Positions 1 to 6,608 of a stretch of DNA of 34,389 nt are shown here, one piece after another. Source of the stretch: an uncultured Ruminiclostridium sp. (GTDB lineage Bacteria > Bacillota > Clostridia > Oscillospirales > Ruminococcaceae); the NCBI GenBank assembly GCA_910585505.1, contig CAJUFF010000011.1:1-34389 (forward strand), given 5' to 3'. The notes beneath the pieces are model-generated. The model had not been told where the DNA came from, ran no database searches, and saw only the letters and a program-made list of their open reading frames with translations. Positions within the stretch are counted from its first letter, which is position 1; every line of letters begins with the position of its first letter. The translations under genes were made by a program, and so were the position numbers.

Positions 1-48
1 TATTATAGCACATTCTTCTTTATTATGCAAGATTTAGATTTAAGAGAA

Positions 49-216
49 TACTAATAACCATTTTGCTATGATTTTATACTAATAACCATTTTGACACAGG
101 ATAAAATCATAGTCAAAATGGTTATTACACCCAAAACACTGTTAACCAATTAAAAACCATTTTTCCAATTTTTAATTGGTTAACAGTATTATCCTGTGTC
201 AAAATGGTTATCAGTA
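49..216. repeat. Nested palindromic miniature elements (locus A)
   Basis: An inner element at 77-188 has the ends TACTAATAACC and GGTTAACAGTA and is flanked on both sides by TTA (74-76 and 189-191). It contains hairpin 1 (stem ATAACCATTTTGA/TCAAAATGGTTAT, about 81-125), the core CACCCAAAACACT (about 128-139), and hairpin 2 (stem GTTAACCAATTAAAAA with its complement, about 140-185). Removing the inner element and one TTA restores an outer hairpin, TACTAATAACCATTTTG...CAAAATGGTTATCAGTA. The inner copy therefore inserted into the loop of an older copy of the same family. No transposase is encoded, so the element looks non-autonomous. The family is not one I can name. Confidence 0.8.
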
Positions 217-236
217 TTAACAGTATTACTTTGTGT

Positions 237-278
237 TAAAACAGAGGACGCACTGCAAGCGAGAGCGCCCTCTGTTTT
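237..278 (-). terminator. Terminator of the BMP lipoprotein gene
   Basis: A hairpin with arms AAACAGAGG and CCTCTGTTT, extended by a GC-rich inner stem with one mismatch, lies just beyond the lipoprotein stop codon. Read on the minus strand it ends in a short T run. The plus-strand reading also ends in TTTTT, so it could work in both directions. Confidence 0.6.
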
Positions 279-312
279 TGATAAGCGATTTCAAATAATA
301 AGTAATAAACTT

Positions 313-1611
313 TTATTCGGCCGTGGTTGTCGTTTCACCCATATCGGGCAAAGATTCATGTACAATCAAATCGGATCCTGCGGGGTCAAGCTGAGGAGCA
401 CAGAAATTCTTTTGAACGGAAACGTTATCCGCTATCCAATCAATCCCTATGATTTCGTCGGAGGTAAGCGTTGCCCCCTTTTCTATTTTAACAACGCCTT
501 CGGTATCCTTAACCTCTCCTGTAAAAATAAGGGTTTTCTCTTCAAAAGCCAACTGATACAGAACGTCGCATATCTCTACGGTGCCTTCACGGCAGGTTTC
601 GCTGAAATCAATAATACGAACCGCCTTTTCTCTTACTCCGCCCATATAGACGGTAGGTATCTTGCCCATGGCATATCTGACGTTGCGAAGCTGATCTATC
701 AAAAAAATGGAAAGATAGTAATAACATCCCGAAAGATATGTATTGGGAGCAAGTTCAGGCATATTGTGAGCGAGACCGATTACCTTAACGCCCAACTGTT
801 CACAGTACTCCACGGCATACTTTGAATAAGTGGCGGTAAAGATCACGTCGCAGCCCTGAGCCACAAGGTCGTCTATCGCATTCTTGTTCTCCTCATCCTC
901 AAAGCCCCATGCCCAGTTAAGACGTATATCGGGATGAGTCTTGTCGTTAAGCTCCTTTGTTCCCTGTATATAACCGTCCACTATGTTGTAAACCGACATA
1001 ACGGAAGGATCAGCCACAACGCCTAAAATATTGCTGTCCGAATTGAATGCCGCCGCCAAACCACAGACATAAGAGCCTTTGTACATTTCACCCTGAAACA
1101 CGGCAAGATTCGATCTTGTTCTTTCTCCGCCGAAGCTTATAAAATAAACCTTGTCGTTGGCTTCCGCTTCCTCGTGAATAACATTGGCAAAGCGGTTGCT
1201 GGTACCAACTATAACATTGCAGCCCGCATTTACCAGTTGGGCGGTGGCGTCAGCAAACTGAGAAACAAGAACATTTTCCACATAACACGTCTTTGCGCCG
1301 TCCAACGAACGTTCTATCTCCGCTCTTGCGGACTCAAACACCTCGCTTGCGGAATCGCCGCCGGCAGTTCCGGAATATATAAAGCCAACCTTAAGCTCAA
1401 GCTCCGGAGGAAGTTCGGTAAGGGAGGAAGTCACCACCTGACCGCTTTCATCGGTAACAGCTTCACCGTTTTCGTCAGTAACCGTCACGTAATCGGTATT
1501 GGAGGTGCTTTCCTCCGGATTTTCCGTATCACCGCCATTGCAGCCGGTACCGGTAAATATCATACAGCCCGCCAGAAACAGGCTCAAAAACCTTTTCTTT
1601 ATATTTTTCAT
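313..1611 (-). CDS. BMP family substrate-binding lipoprotein
   Basis: The 432-residue product is predicted to be a membrane-anchored lipoprotein. It has a basic N-terminus, a hydrophobic segment, a lipobox ending TGTGC at about residues 20-24, and then an acidic Thr/Ser/Asp-rich linker up to about residue 70. The rest resembles the BMP/Med periplasmic-binding fold (PF02608), with an opening strand VGFIYSGTAGGDSASE at about residue 75. Known members bind nucleosides or act as Med-type regulators. No ABC ATPase or permease gene lies nearby, so its transport partner is unknown. The ATG follows an AGGAAAGGAA ribosome binding site. A good promoter lies about 220 bp upstream, giving a long leader. 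The family call is firm; the ligand is inference. Confidence 0.82.
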   Translation of the reverse strand: MKNIKKRFLSLFLAGCMIFTGTGCNGGDTENPEESTSNTDYVTVTDENGEAVTDESGQVVTSSLTELPPELELKVGFIYSGTAGGDSASEVFESARAEIERSLDGAKTCYVENVLVSQFADATAQLVNAGCNVIVGTSNRFANVIHEEAEANDKVYFISFGGERTRSNLAVFQGEMYKGSYVCGLAAAFNSDSNILGVVADPSVMSVYNIVDGYIQGTKELNDKTHPDIRLNWAWGFEDEENKNAIDDLVAQGCDVIFTATYSKYAVEYCEQLGVKVIGLAHNMPELAPNTYLSGCYYYLSIFLIDQLRNVRYAMGKIPTVYMGGVREKAVRIIDFSETCREGTVEICDVLYQLAFEEKTLIFTGEVKDTEGVVKIEKGATLTSDEIIGIDWIADNVSVQKNFCAPQLDPAGSDLIVHESLPDMGETTTTAE

Positions 1612-1836
1612 TTGGGTTCCTTTCCTTTTTAAGCGAGAATAATCCCATATTTAACAGATTTCAGGGTATATCGCGCAATTATTGCCGCCAGATTGCACAG
1701 TCAAAATGATAAATTTGACACAGAAAAGCCTCTCTAAAGAAAAACAACTTGCGCAGTCTGATAAAATTTTTATATGCAAGCGGACAGCCGAAGCGTTATC
1801 CTATGTCATGCGGTATCGCCAATCACACTACTCTAT

Positions 1837-1865
1837 ATAATAACACATTTTTTGATTTTTTGCAA
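1837..1865 (-). promoter_or_regulatory. Promoter for the BMP lipoprotein gene, with long leader
   Basis: On the minus strand TTGCAA (1860-1865) is separated by 17 nt from TATTAT (1837-1842). The predicted start is near 1830, so the leader to the ATG at 1611 is about 220 nt. The stretch 1612-1889 holds no gene on either strand. I could not match the leader to any riboswitch class. Confidence 0.6.
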
Positions 1866-1891
1866 TAGTTTTTTGAAATGGAAGAAATAAA

Positions 1892-1922
1892 AAACAAGAC
1901 GCCCAAAAAAGCGTCTGTTTTC
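1892..1922 (-). terminator. Terminator downstream of the HU gene
   Basis: On the minus strand AACAGACGC pairs with GCGTCTTGTT across a T-rich loop and is followed by TTTTATTT. It lies 16 bp beyond the HU stop codon and separates HU from the lipoprotein gene. Confidence 0.75.
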
Positions 1923-1937
1923 ATTTAAAATGTTTTT

Positions 1938-2219
1938 TTACTTAACTTTTGCAACAACTTCCTTAAGAGCCTTTCCGGCCTTAAAGGCGGGAACCTTTGT
2001 TGCAGGTATATTGATCTTCTTCTTGGTCTGAGGATTAATACCCTGTCTTGCTGCGCGAGTTCTTACCTCAAAAGTACCAAATCCTACCAGAGCAACCTTA
2101 TCACCCTTTTTAAGTGCTTCGGTAATGCTATCAACAACAGCCGCCAGAGCCTTCTCGGAATCCTTCTTGGTCAATTCGGTCTTCTCAGCGATAGCTGATA
2201 CAAGTTCTGCCTTAGTCAT
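1938..2219 (-). CDS. hup: HU-family DNA-binding protein
   Basis: A 93-residue histone-like protein that binds and bends DNA as a dimer in the nucleoid. It starts MTKAELVSAIAEKTELTKKD. It carries the family signature GFGTFEVRTRAARQG at about residues 46-60, followed by NPQTKKKINIPA and the proline-tipped beta arm region. Length is typical for HU. The chosen ATG at 2219 follows a strong GGAGG site; an upstream in-frame ATG would place the promoter inside the gene. It is transcribed alone from a consensus promoter and has its own terminator, as expected for an abundant protein. Confidence 0.95.
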   Translation of the reverse strand: MTKAELVSAIAEKTELTKKDSEKALAAVVDSITEALKKGDKVALVGFGTFEVRTRAARQGINPQTKKKINIPATKVPAFKAGKALKEVVAKVK

Positions 2220-2253
2220 TTTAAATATCCTCCGTAAAACGTAATATATATGA

Positions 2254-2282
2254 ATTATACTGAGTTTTAAGCCGTTTGTCAA
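2254..2282 (-). promoter_or_regulatory. Consensus sigma-A promoter for HU
   Basis: On the minus strand a perfect TTGACA (2277-2282) and TATAAT (2254-2259) are separated by exactly 17 nt. The predicted transcript begins about 28 nt before the HU start codon. Confidence 0.88.
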
Positions 2283-2353
2283 TGTTTTTAGCAAAAAAAG
2301 TCAGAAAAAAAGATTTTTTTTGCATTTTTACCAAATAAAAGTCCTATAAATAG

Positions 2354-2827
2354 TCATAAAGTGATATCCCTAATAGTTCCGCCCACCAATTTTACAAGCT
2401 CACATACATCTGTTTCTATCTGAAGCCCGACTTTTCCTCCGCTGACAATGATTTTTTTAACAACCCGGCACTCCTCCGCAAAAACCGTACTATATTGTTT
2501 TTTCATTCCAACCGGAGAACAACCGCCTCTTATATATCCCGTCACCTTGTTTATATCTTTTACCGGAATCATTTCCACGGATTTTTCTCCTACCGCCACA
2601 GCGGCTTTTTTTAGGTTCAATTCTTTTAAAACAGGGAGAACAAAAACAAAATAATTGTTCTTCCCTTTGGTAACAAGCGTTTTAAATACCCTGTCCGGAT
2701 CCTGCCCCAAAAGTCTTGCCACAGCTTCACCGTCCGGCGCCTCTTTTCCGTGAGGGTATGCGTGGGATTCGTAGGCAATATTGTTTTGTTCGAGAATACG
2801 CATAGCGTTTGTTTTGGCTTCCGACAT
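2354..2827 (-). CDS. ybaK: YbaK/EbsC-type Cys-tRNA(Pro)/Cys-tRNA(Cys) deacylase
   Basis: A 157-residue trans-editing enzyme. The YbaK family hydrolyses Cys-tRNA(Pro) that prolyl-tRNA synthetase forms by mistake. The sequence shows the family pattern VFKTLVTKG at about residues 47-55, including the conserved lysine. It also has the loop GYIRGGCSPVGMKK at about 97-110, which matches the GY.RGG.SP.G motif. Length is normal for the family. The ATG is preceded by an AGAGGG site. It lies upstream of HU on the same strand, but HU has its own promoter. Function is inferred from the family. Confidence 0.92.
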   Translation of the reverse strand: MSEAKTNAMRILEQNNIAYESHAYPHGKEAPDGEAVARLLGQDPDRVFKTLVTKGKNNYFVFVLPVLKELNLKKAAVAVGEKSVEMIPVKDINKVTGYIRGGCSPVGMKKQYSTVFAEECRVVKKIIVSGGKVGLQIETDVCELVKLVGGTIRDITL

Positions 2828-2905
2828 TTTTATTCCCTCTTTCCGTCATAATAATTCAGAAAAAATGTAGTATAAAATAAATTCGTTTAAAAACACAGTA
2901 AATCC

Positions 2906-2934
2906 TTGCAAAATCGGCAAAAATATGTTAAAAT
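2906..2934 (+). promoter_or_regulatory. Promoter for the MntR/DtxR-like regulator
   Basis: TTGCAA (2906-2911), a 17-nt spacer and TAAAAT (2929-2934) face the regulator gene. The predicted leader is about 178 nt. No convincing gene is present between 2828 and 3118. Confidence 0.55.
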
Positions 2935-3118
2935 AATTTTATTGGCCGTACTGAAAAACAAGCATTTTGTACATTTTCGCTAAATGCACAGTGATTTTAG
3001 TGAAAAATCGAAGAAATACGGTAATATTTCAAGCATTCATGGCGAAAAAAGAGCCAGCAGAAAATATGCAATTTGTGGTTTTTCAGAGAGTCTATAAAAG
3101 CAAAGGAGCGTATCTGAT

Positions 3119-3556
3119 ATGGACATACAGCGTTCGGGCGAAGATTACCTTGAGACAATATATATTCTGCAAAACCGCACGGGCTTTGTGCGTTCAATAG
3201 ATATAGCCACAGAAATGGGCTATTCCAAACCCAGTGTAAGCAAGGGAATGAGCATTCTAAAAGAGCTGGGATATATAACGATGGCGGCAGACGGACAGAT
3301 AAAACTTACCAAAACAGGGCTTAAACGGGCAAAGCAAGTATACGACCGCCACCTCGTGATACGCGAGTTCTTTATAAAAAAGCTTGGCGTAAATCCAACC
3401 ACAGCCGAGCTGGACGCTTGTAAAGTGGAGCATGTCATAAGCGAGGAAACTTATCTCAGATTACGATATTTTATGAGAGAAAGCTTATCTGATAAATCTT
3501 CATCCGCCAAAGCGAATGAAGAGGAGAGTTTTACAAAATATGATGACATCGAATAA
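3119..3556 (+). CDS. Metal-dependent transcriptional regulator, DtxR/MntR family
   Basis: A 145-residue cytoplasmic repressor. It has an N-terminal winged helix-turn-helix (about residues 8-65, helix SKPSVSKGMSILKELGY) followed by the dimerisation and metal-binding domain. Family members repress manganese or iron uptake when metal is bound. By alignment with B. subtilis MntR, likely ligands are D9, E12, H78, C101, E104 and H105. C101 takes the place of MntR Glu99, as in DtxR, while D9 is MntR-like. There is no SH3 domain, which fits the short MntR type. The ATG follows AAAGGAG. No transporter gene is adjacent, so its target is not shown. Its stop lies only 5 bp from the convergent transferase stop. 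Confidence 0.9.
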   Translation: MDIQRSGEDYLETIYILQNRTGFVRSIDIATEMGYSKPSVSKGMSILKELGYITMAADGQIKLTKTGLKRAKQVYDRHLVIREFFIKKLGVNPTTAELDACKVEHVISEETYLRLRYFMRESLSDKSSSAKANEEESFTKYDDIE

Positions 3557-3561
3557 CGACA

Positions 3562-4173
3562 TCATAACAACTCAGAAAACGGAATTTCACTTAAAAGTAC
3601 CGTATCACAAGGCTCCACAGCCAATGATACGGTATATTTTTCGGCGGTAAACACATAAAAGTCAAATTTTTCCGTATCCGCCGAAATAAAACCTTTATTA
3701 AAACCTATACCGCTTTTTTTTACAAGACTCTCCTTTTTACACCAAAGTTCCATTAAAAAGCTCTGTTTATCCTTCACTCTATTGAATTTATTCAATTCCC
3801 TTTCGCTGCATATACGCAGCGCTATTTTTTCGTTTATCGGCCTGTTGTCCATAATATCCACACCAATCTCAGTAAGAGAGGCGGCCGCCGCAACCGCGGT
3901 TTTACAGTGGCTGATACTGAAAAAAACATTGATACCGGAAAAATAAGGTTTTCCGTATTTTCCATATGTAAAACGAGCGGTATCGGTTAAACCGAATCGC
4001 TCTGATACAAGCTTCATCAGAAGCAGATAGGCAAAAGTTCCCTCAATCCTTCCGGAAAGGTTTTTTCCTCTAATATACTCTTTGCGCCATTCGGGGAGTC
4101 CTTCGGACGCAGCCAAAAGCTGTTCCTCGGTGATACTCTCTATAAGTGTCACATATACAAACGTTTCCGCCAA
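3562..4173 (-). CDS. Sfp-type 4'-phosphopantetheinyl transferase
   Basis: A 203-residue enzyme of the family that moves phosphopantetheine from CoA to a serine of carrier proteins. Visible motifs are FSISHC at about residues 85-90, GVDIMDNRPI at 104-113 and ELWCKKESLVKKSGIG at 142-157 (the family W..KES motif). D106 and E148 match two of the three Sfp magnesium ligands. The third, Sfp Glu109, is Met108 here. The start codon is TTG, chosen because a GGAGG site sits just upstream. The gene lies 17 bp downstream of the PdaA-like gene and is probably cotranscribed. No polyketide or nonribosomal peptide genes are nearby, so the target protein is unknown. Confidence 0.85.
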   Translation of the reverse strand: MAETFVYVTLIESITEEQLLAASEGLPEWRKEYIRGKNLSGRIEGTFAYLLLMKLVSERFGLTDTARFTYGKYGKPYFSGINVFFSISHCKTAVAAAASLTEIGVDIMDNRPINEKIALRICSERELNKFNRVKDKQSFLMELWCKKESLVKKSGIGFNKGFISADTEKFDFYVFTAEKYTVSLAVEPCDTVLLSEIPFSELL

Positions 4174-4190
4174 AGAGTTACCTCCGTTTT

Positions 4191-5117
4191 TTAATTATTT
4201 ATACATTGTTCCAAGTCCGCTATTTCGTAGCCTTCAGCCCTCCAACGGTCGATTATGTCTCCCAAAGCGTCGGAATTGGCCTTTGATACGGCATGGAGAA
4301 GGTATATCGCTCCGCTGTGAACAGAATCGGTCACGATTTCCAAGGCTTCCGATACGGAAGGCTGGCTGTCAGGGTTCCAGTCCTTATAGGCGAAACTCCA
4401 GAAAACGCTTGTATATCCCATAGAATCAAGCTGCAAAAGGGTTCTTTCGCTGAATTCACCCATGGGAAAACGAAAAAATTTCATTTCGTACCCGAAACTA
4501 TCTTTAACGTAGTCATGAAGCGTCATAACTTCTTTTTGAGTTTCCTCGTCGGAACAGGACGGAAAGCTGGGATGAGTGTAACTGTGGTTACCCACAATAT
4601 GACCTTCCGCTATCATTCTCTCCACTAAATCGGGAGAGGATATGCAGTAATCGTAGGTGACAAAAAACGCCGCCTTAACCCCTTTTTGCTTCAAAGTATC
4701 GAGAATTGCGCCCGTATAACCGTTTTCATAGCCCTCGTCAAAGGTGAGAAAAATGCGCTTTTCTTCAGAGGTATCAATAAACAAAGCGGAATTTGCGCCA
4801 TATTTTTCCTGCGCCTTAACGGCGTCAACAGGACGTCCGAGTACGTCCTTGTCACGTCCGAGTCCCCACCCTATGAGGGTATTGTCGGCCGTCGACACGC
4901 AAGCAACGTCGTTTAAAGACAGAACGCCGATCCTCTCCGCCTCGGCGTCGGCGGTTTTGAGTCCGTTTAAAGCGTCCTCGTCGGGAATACCTTCAGTTTC
5001 ACTGCGGGAATCATTTTCCGTTTCCCCCGGAGCGGCTCCGTTTTCGTCAAAGGAACAGCCCGAAAGCATAATATCCGATATTATGATTAAAGAAAGCAGC
5101 GCGGCTTTTATTTTCAT
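4191..5117 (-). CDS. PdaA-like polysaccharide deacetylase lipoprotein
   Basis: A 308-residue NodB-fold deacetylase with a lipoprotein signal ending LSGC, so it is probably anchored outside the membrane. Motifs are RIFLTFDEGYENGYTGAILD, GNHSYTHPS (the H...H metal pair), FFRFPMGEFSE and IYLLHAVSKANSDAL. These resemble B. subtilis PdaA (TFDNGYENGYT, GNHSFHHP, LHTVSRDNAEALD), which helps make muramic delta-lactam in spore cortex. A cortex role is an inference from this similarity. Two ATGs are close together; the second (5117) has better spacing from AAAGGA. The acidic linker after the lipobox is low complexity. The transferase gene follows 17 bp downstream. Confidence 0.88.
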   Translation of the reverse strand: MKIKAALLSLIIISDIMLSGCSFDENGAAPGETENDSRSETEGIPDEDALNGLKTADAEAERIGVLSLNDVACVSTADNTLIGWGLGRDKDVLGRPVDAVKAQEKYGANSALFIDTSEEKRIFLTFDEGYENGYTGAILDTLKQKGVKAAFFVTYDYCISSPDLVERMIAEGHIVGNHSYTHPSFPSCSDEETQKEVMTLHDYVKDSFGYEMKFFRFPMGEFSERTLLQLDSMGYTSVFWSFAYKDWNPDSQPSVSEALEIVTDSVHSGAIYLLHAVSKANSDALGDIIDRWRAEGYEIADLEQCINN

Positions 5118-5248
5118 AAAAAACATATCCTTTCAGCTTAGCTTGACAAGCTAATTTCCAATCAGAGTACAGGCAAAATTTGCAGTCTATCGGAAATTAC
5201 AGAAATCAAAGAAAATAACACAATATGTCGGCAATTTAAATTAGGCTT

Positions 5249-5300
5249 TTATACTAATCTTTGGTCAGGTTACAGACAAAAAATTGTTGAACAAAGATTA
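5249..5300. repeat. Single-hairpin member of the TACYAAT element family (locus F)
   Basis: TTATACTAATCTTTG is followed by a 28-nt loop and CAAAGATTA. The end and stem match the right-hand hairpin of locus B. The expected AGTA end is missing where the neighbouring palindromic repeat begins at 5302, which suggests that repeat truncated it. Confidence 0.55.
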
Positions 5301-5301
5301 A

Positions 5302-5458
5302 GGCTTGTTTGAAAATATAGGAAATGACTCATATTTGACCCAAAAAGGTTAGCTTCAAGGAAAAAAAGCAGTCAAACCGTCGTTTGACGAGGCTTTTTGA
5401 CGCAGAAGATGACCGTTTTGGGACGAAAAGACAGCGTTTTTGATTTTTCAAACAATCC
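5302..5458. repeat. 157-bp fully palindromic MITE-like repeat
   Basis: The ends are inverted repeats: GGCTTGTTTGAAAAT at 5302 against TTTTTCAAACAATCC ending at 5458. Paired arms continue inward, with CCCAAAA at 5339 against TTTTGGG at 5416, and a central perfect GTCAAAC/GTTTGAC (5371-5388). All three pairs share the same centre near 5380, so the whole unit folds as one long imperfect hairpin. An 86-codon minus-strand reading frame crosses it but looks like a by-product. The rest of 5118-5670 holds no gene I can support. Confidence 0.7.
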
Positions 5459-5670
5459 ATATTATTACGCGTTATTCTTCTCTTCGAATGACAAACCTCT
5501 TTATTCACCGACTCATCTGAGTGATTTGCTATCGCAGCTATGTGACGTATTATTTTCTTAGATACCATATAACAGAATTGAAACAGCATTCGGATTGCCT
5601 GTCTGTCAATATTTTGCTGAAATAATGCCGCTTTATGCTTATAAAATTACTGTAAAATTATTCTTTTTTC

Positions 5671-5695
5671 AAAAAAAATGACCGAGTATCGGTCG
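5671..5695 (-). terminator. Terminator of ireB
   Basis: On the minus strand the hairpin GACCGA-TAC-TCGGTC is followed by ATTTTTTTT. It lies 16 bp beyond the ireB stop codon. Confidence 0.85.
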
Positions 5696-5710
5696 GTCAC
5701 ATATTGGAGG

Positions 5711-5959
5711 TTACTCTTCGCCGAGATAGTTTCTGACCAAAGATTGAAGCAGCTCGTCACGGTCAATATGTCTTATAAGACTGCGGGCGTTTTTATAAGT
5801 TGTAATATAAGTAGGATCCTCGGAAAGGATGTATCCCACAAGCTGATTTATGGGATTGTATCCCTTTTCCTTCAAAGCCTCGTAAACTGTGCAAAGTATC
5901 TCCTTCATTTCGGATTCGCGCTCGTCGCGCACCGAAAAGGTCATTGTTTTTTCGTGCAT
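5711..5959 (-). CDS. ireB: IreB family regulatory phosphoprotein (UPF0297)
   Basis: An 82-residue small cytoplasmic protein. The core EKGYNPINQLVGYILSEDPT (residues 31-50) and the ending RDELLQSLVRNYL are diagnostic of UPF0297. In Enterococcus faecalis IreB is a substrate of the kinase IreK and affects cephalosporin resistance; that role here is inference. In many Firmicutes the gene sits between alaS and ruvX (yrrK). Here it stands alone with its own promoter and terminator. The ATG follows AGGAGGG. Confidence 0.95.
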   Translation of the reverse strand: MHEKTMTFSVRDERESEMKEILCTVYEALKEKGYNPINQLVGYILSEDPTYITTYKNARSLIRHIDRDELLQSLVRNYLGEE

Positions 5960-6107
5960 TGTATTCCCTCCTGACTTGACGAAGAAAATTTCATATGAAA
6001 GTATTCACATCGGCGTAAGCTGTCATTACCGCTTTTGCAGCCTCAAAAAAACTTATTCCCGTGATTTTCTCTTTCTTTCAATGCAGATACACTCTCATAT
6101 ATATTAC

Positions 6108-6136
6108 ATTATACACTAAATTTGACTTGGTTACAA
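6108..6136 (-). promoter_or_regulatory. Promoter for ireB
   Basis: On the minus strand TTGTAA (6131-6136), a 17-nt spacer and TATAAT (6108-6113). The leader to the ireB start is about 140 nt. Confidence 0.7.
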
Positions 6137-6445
6137 GTCTTTTTGCAAAAAAATTTTTTCGCGCCATGTACTTCTTTCATTCAACAATACAAATCGCAAA
6201 ATATCGTTTTAGAAAGAAAATATGAAGCGAAAGACACCGAGAAAACACAAGCTCTTTACATAAAGCTGCATATACCGCTTTTTAAGGCTTATACTAATTT
6301 AAGATTTGGTTTGCCATCAGTAAAAGCTATTTGATTTACAATCCGTTTAAGCCTGTGGAATTAGATTTGAAACGGCAGTGTCTCCAATAATTCCGTTAAC
6401 ATACCGTGCTAAAAAAAACGGGCTCTTTTTTAGGAAATATCACTA
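6137..6445. other. Gene-free stretch between divergent promoters
   Basis: No reading frame here has a ribosome binding site and protein-like composition. A lone TTATACTAAT at about 6289-6298, followed by TTAAG, resembles the end of the dispersed palindromic family, but no matching second end is clear. It may be a decayed copy. The rest is A+T-rich intergenic DNA. Confidence 0.4.
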
Positions 6446-6474
6446 TTGCATTTATAAGCCTTCACTGGTATAAT
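6446..6474 (+). promoter_or_regulatory. Promoter for the DivIVA-like gene
   Basis: TTGCAT (6446-6451), 17 nt, then TATAAT (6469-6474). The leader to the ATG at 6609 is about 128 nt. Confidence 0.6.
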
Positions 6475-6608
6475 TATATTGATAAGGTATACTATTGCTC
6501 AATATATGAAATCTTGTTGACGGTATGCACATATTTCTGTGCTTTTTATTTTGATTTTTCCTCGTCCGCAGCAAGAAGTAATTGAGGAGCAGTACTTTGG
6601 AGGTAATT

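Noticed and set aside
1..230. A CRISPR array at the left edge
   Set aside because: The repeats are inverted and nested, with no regular spacers, and no cas genes are present.
2967..3200. A 77-codon frame overlapping the start of the metal regulator
   Set aside because: It overlaps a well-supported gene, has no ribosome binding site and resembles no protein family.
5329..5589. An 86-codon minus-strand reading frame
   Set aside because: It mostly overlaps the palindromic repeat at 5302-5458, has no good ribosome binding site, and its composition reflects the repeat.
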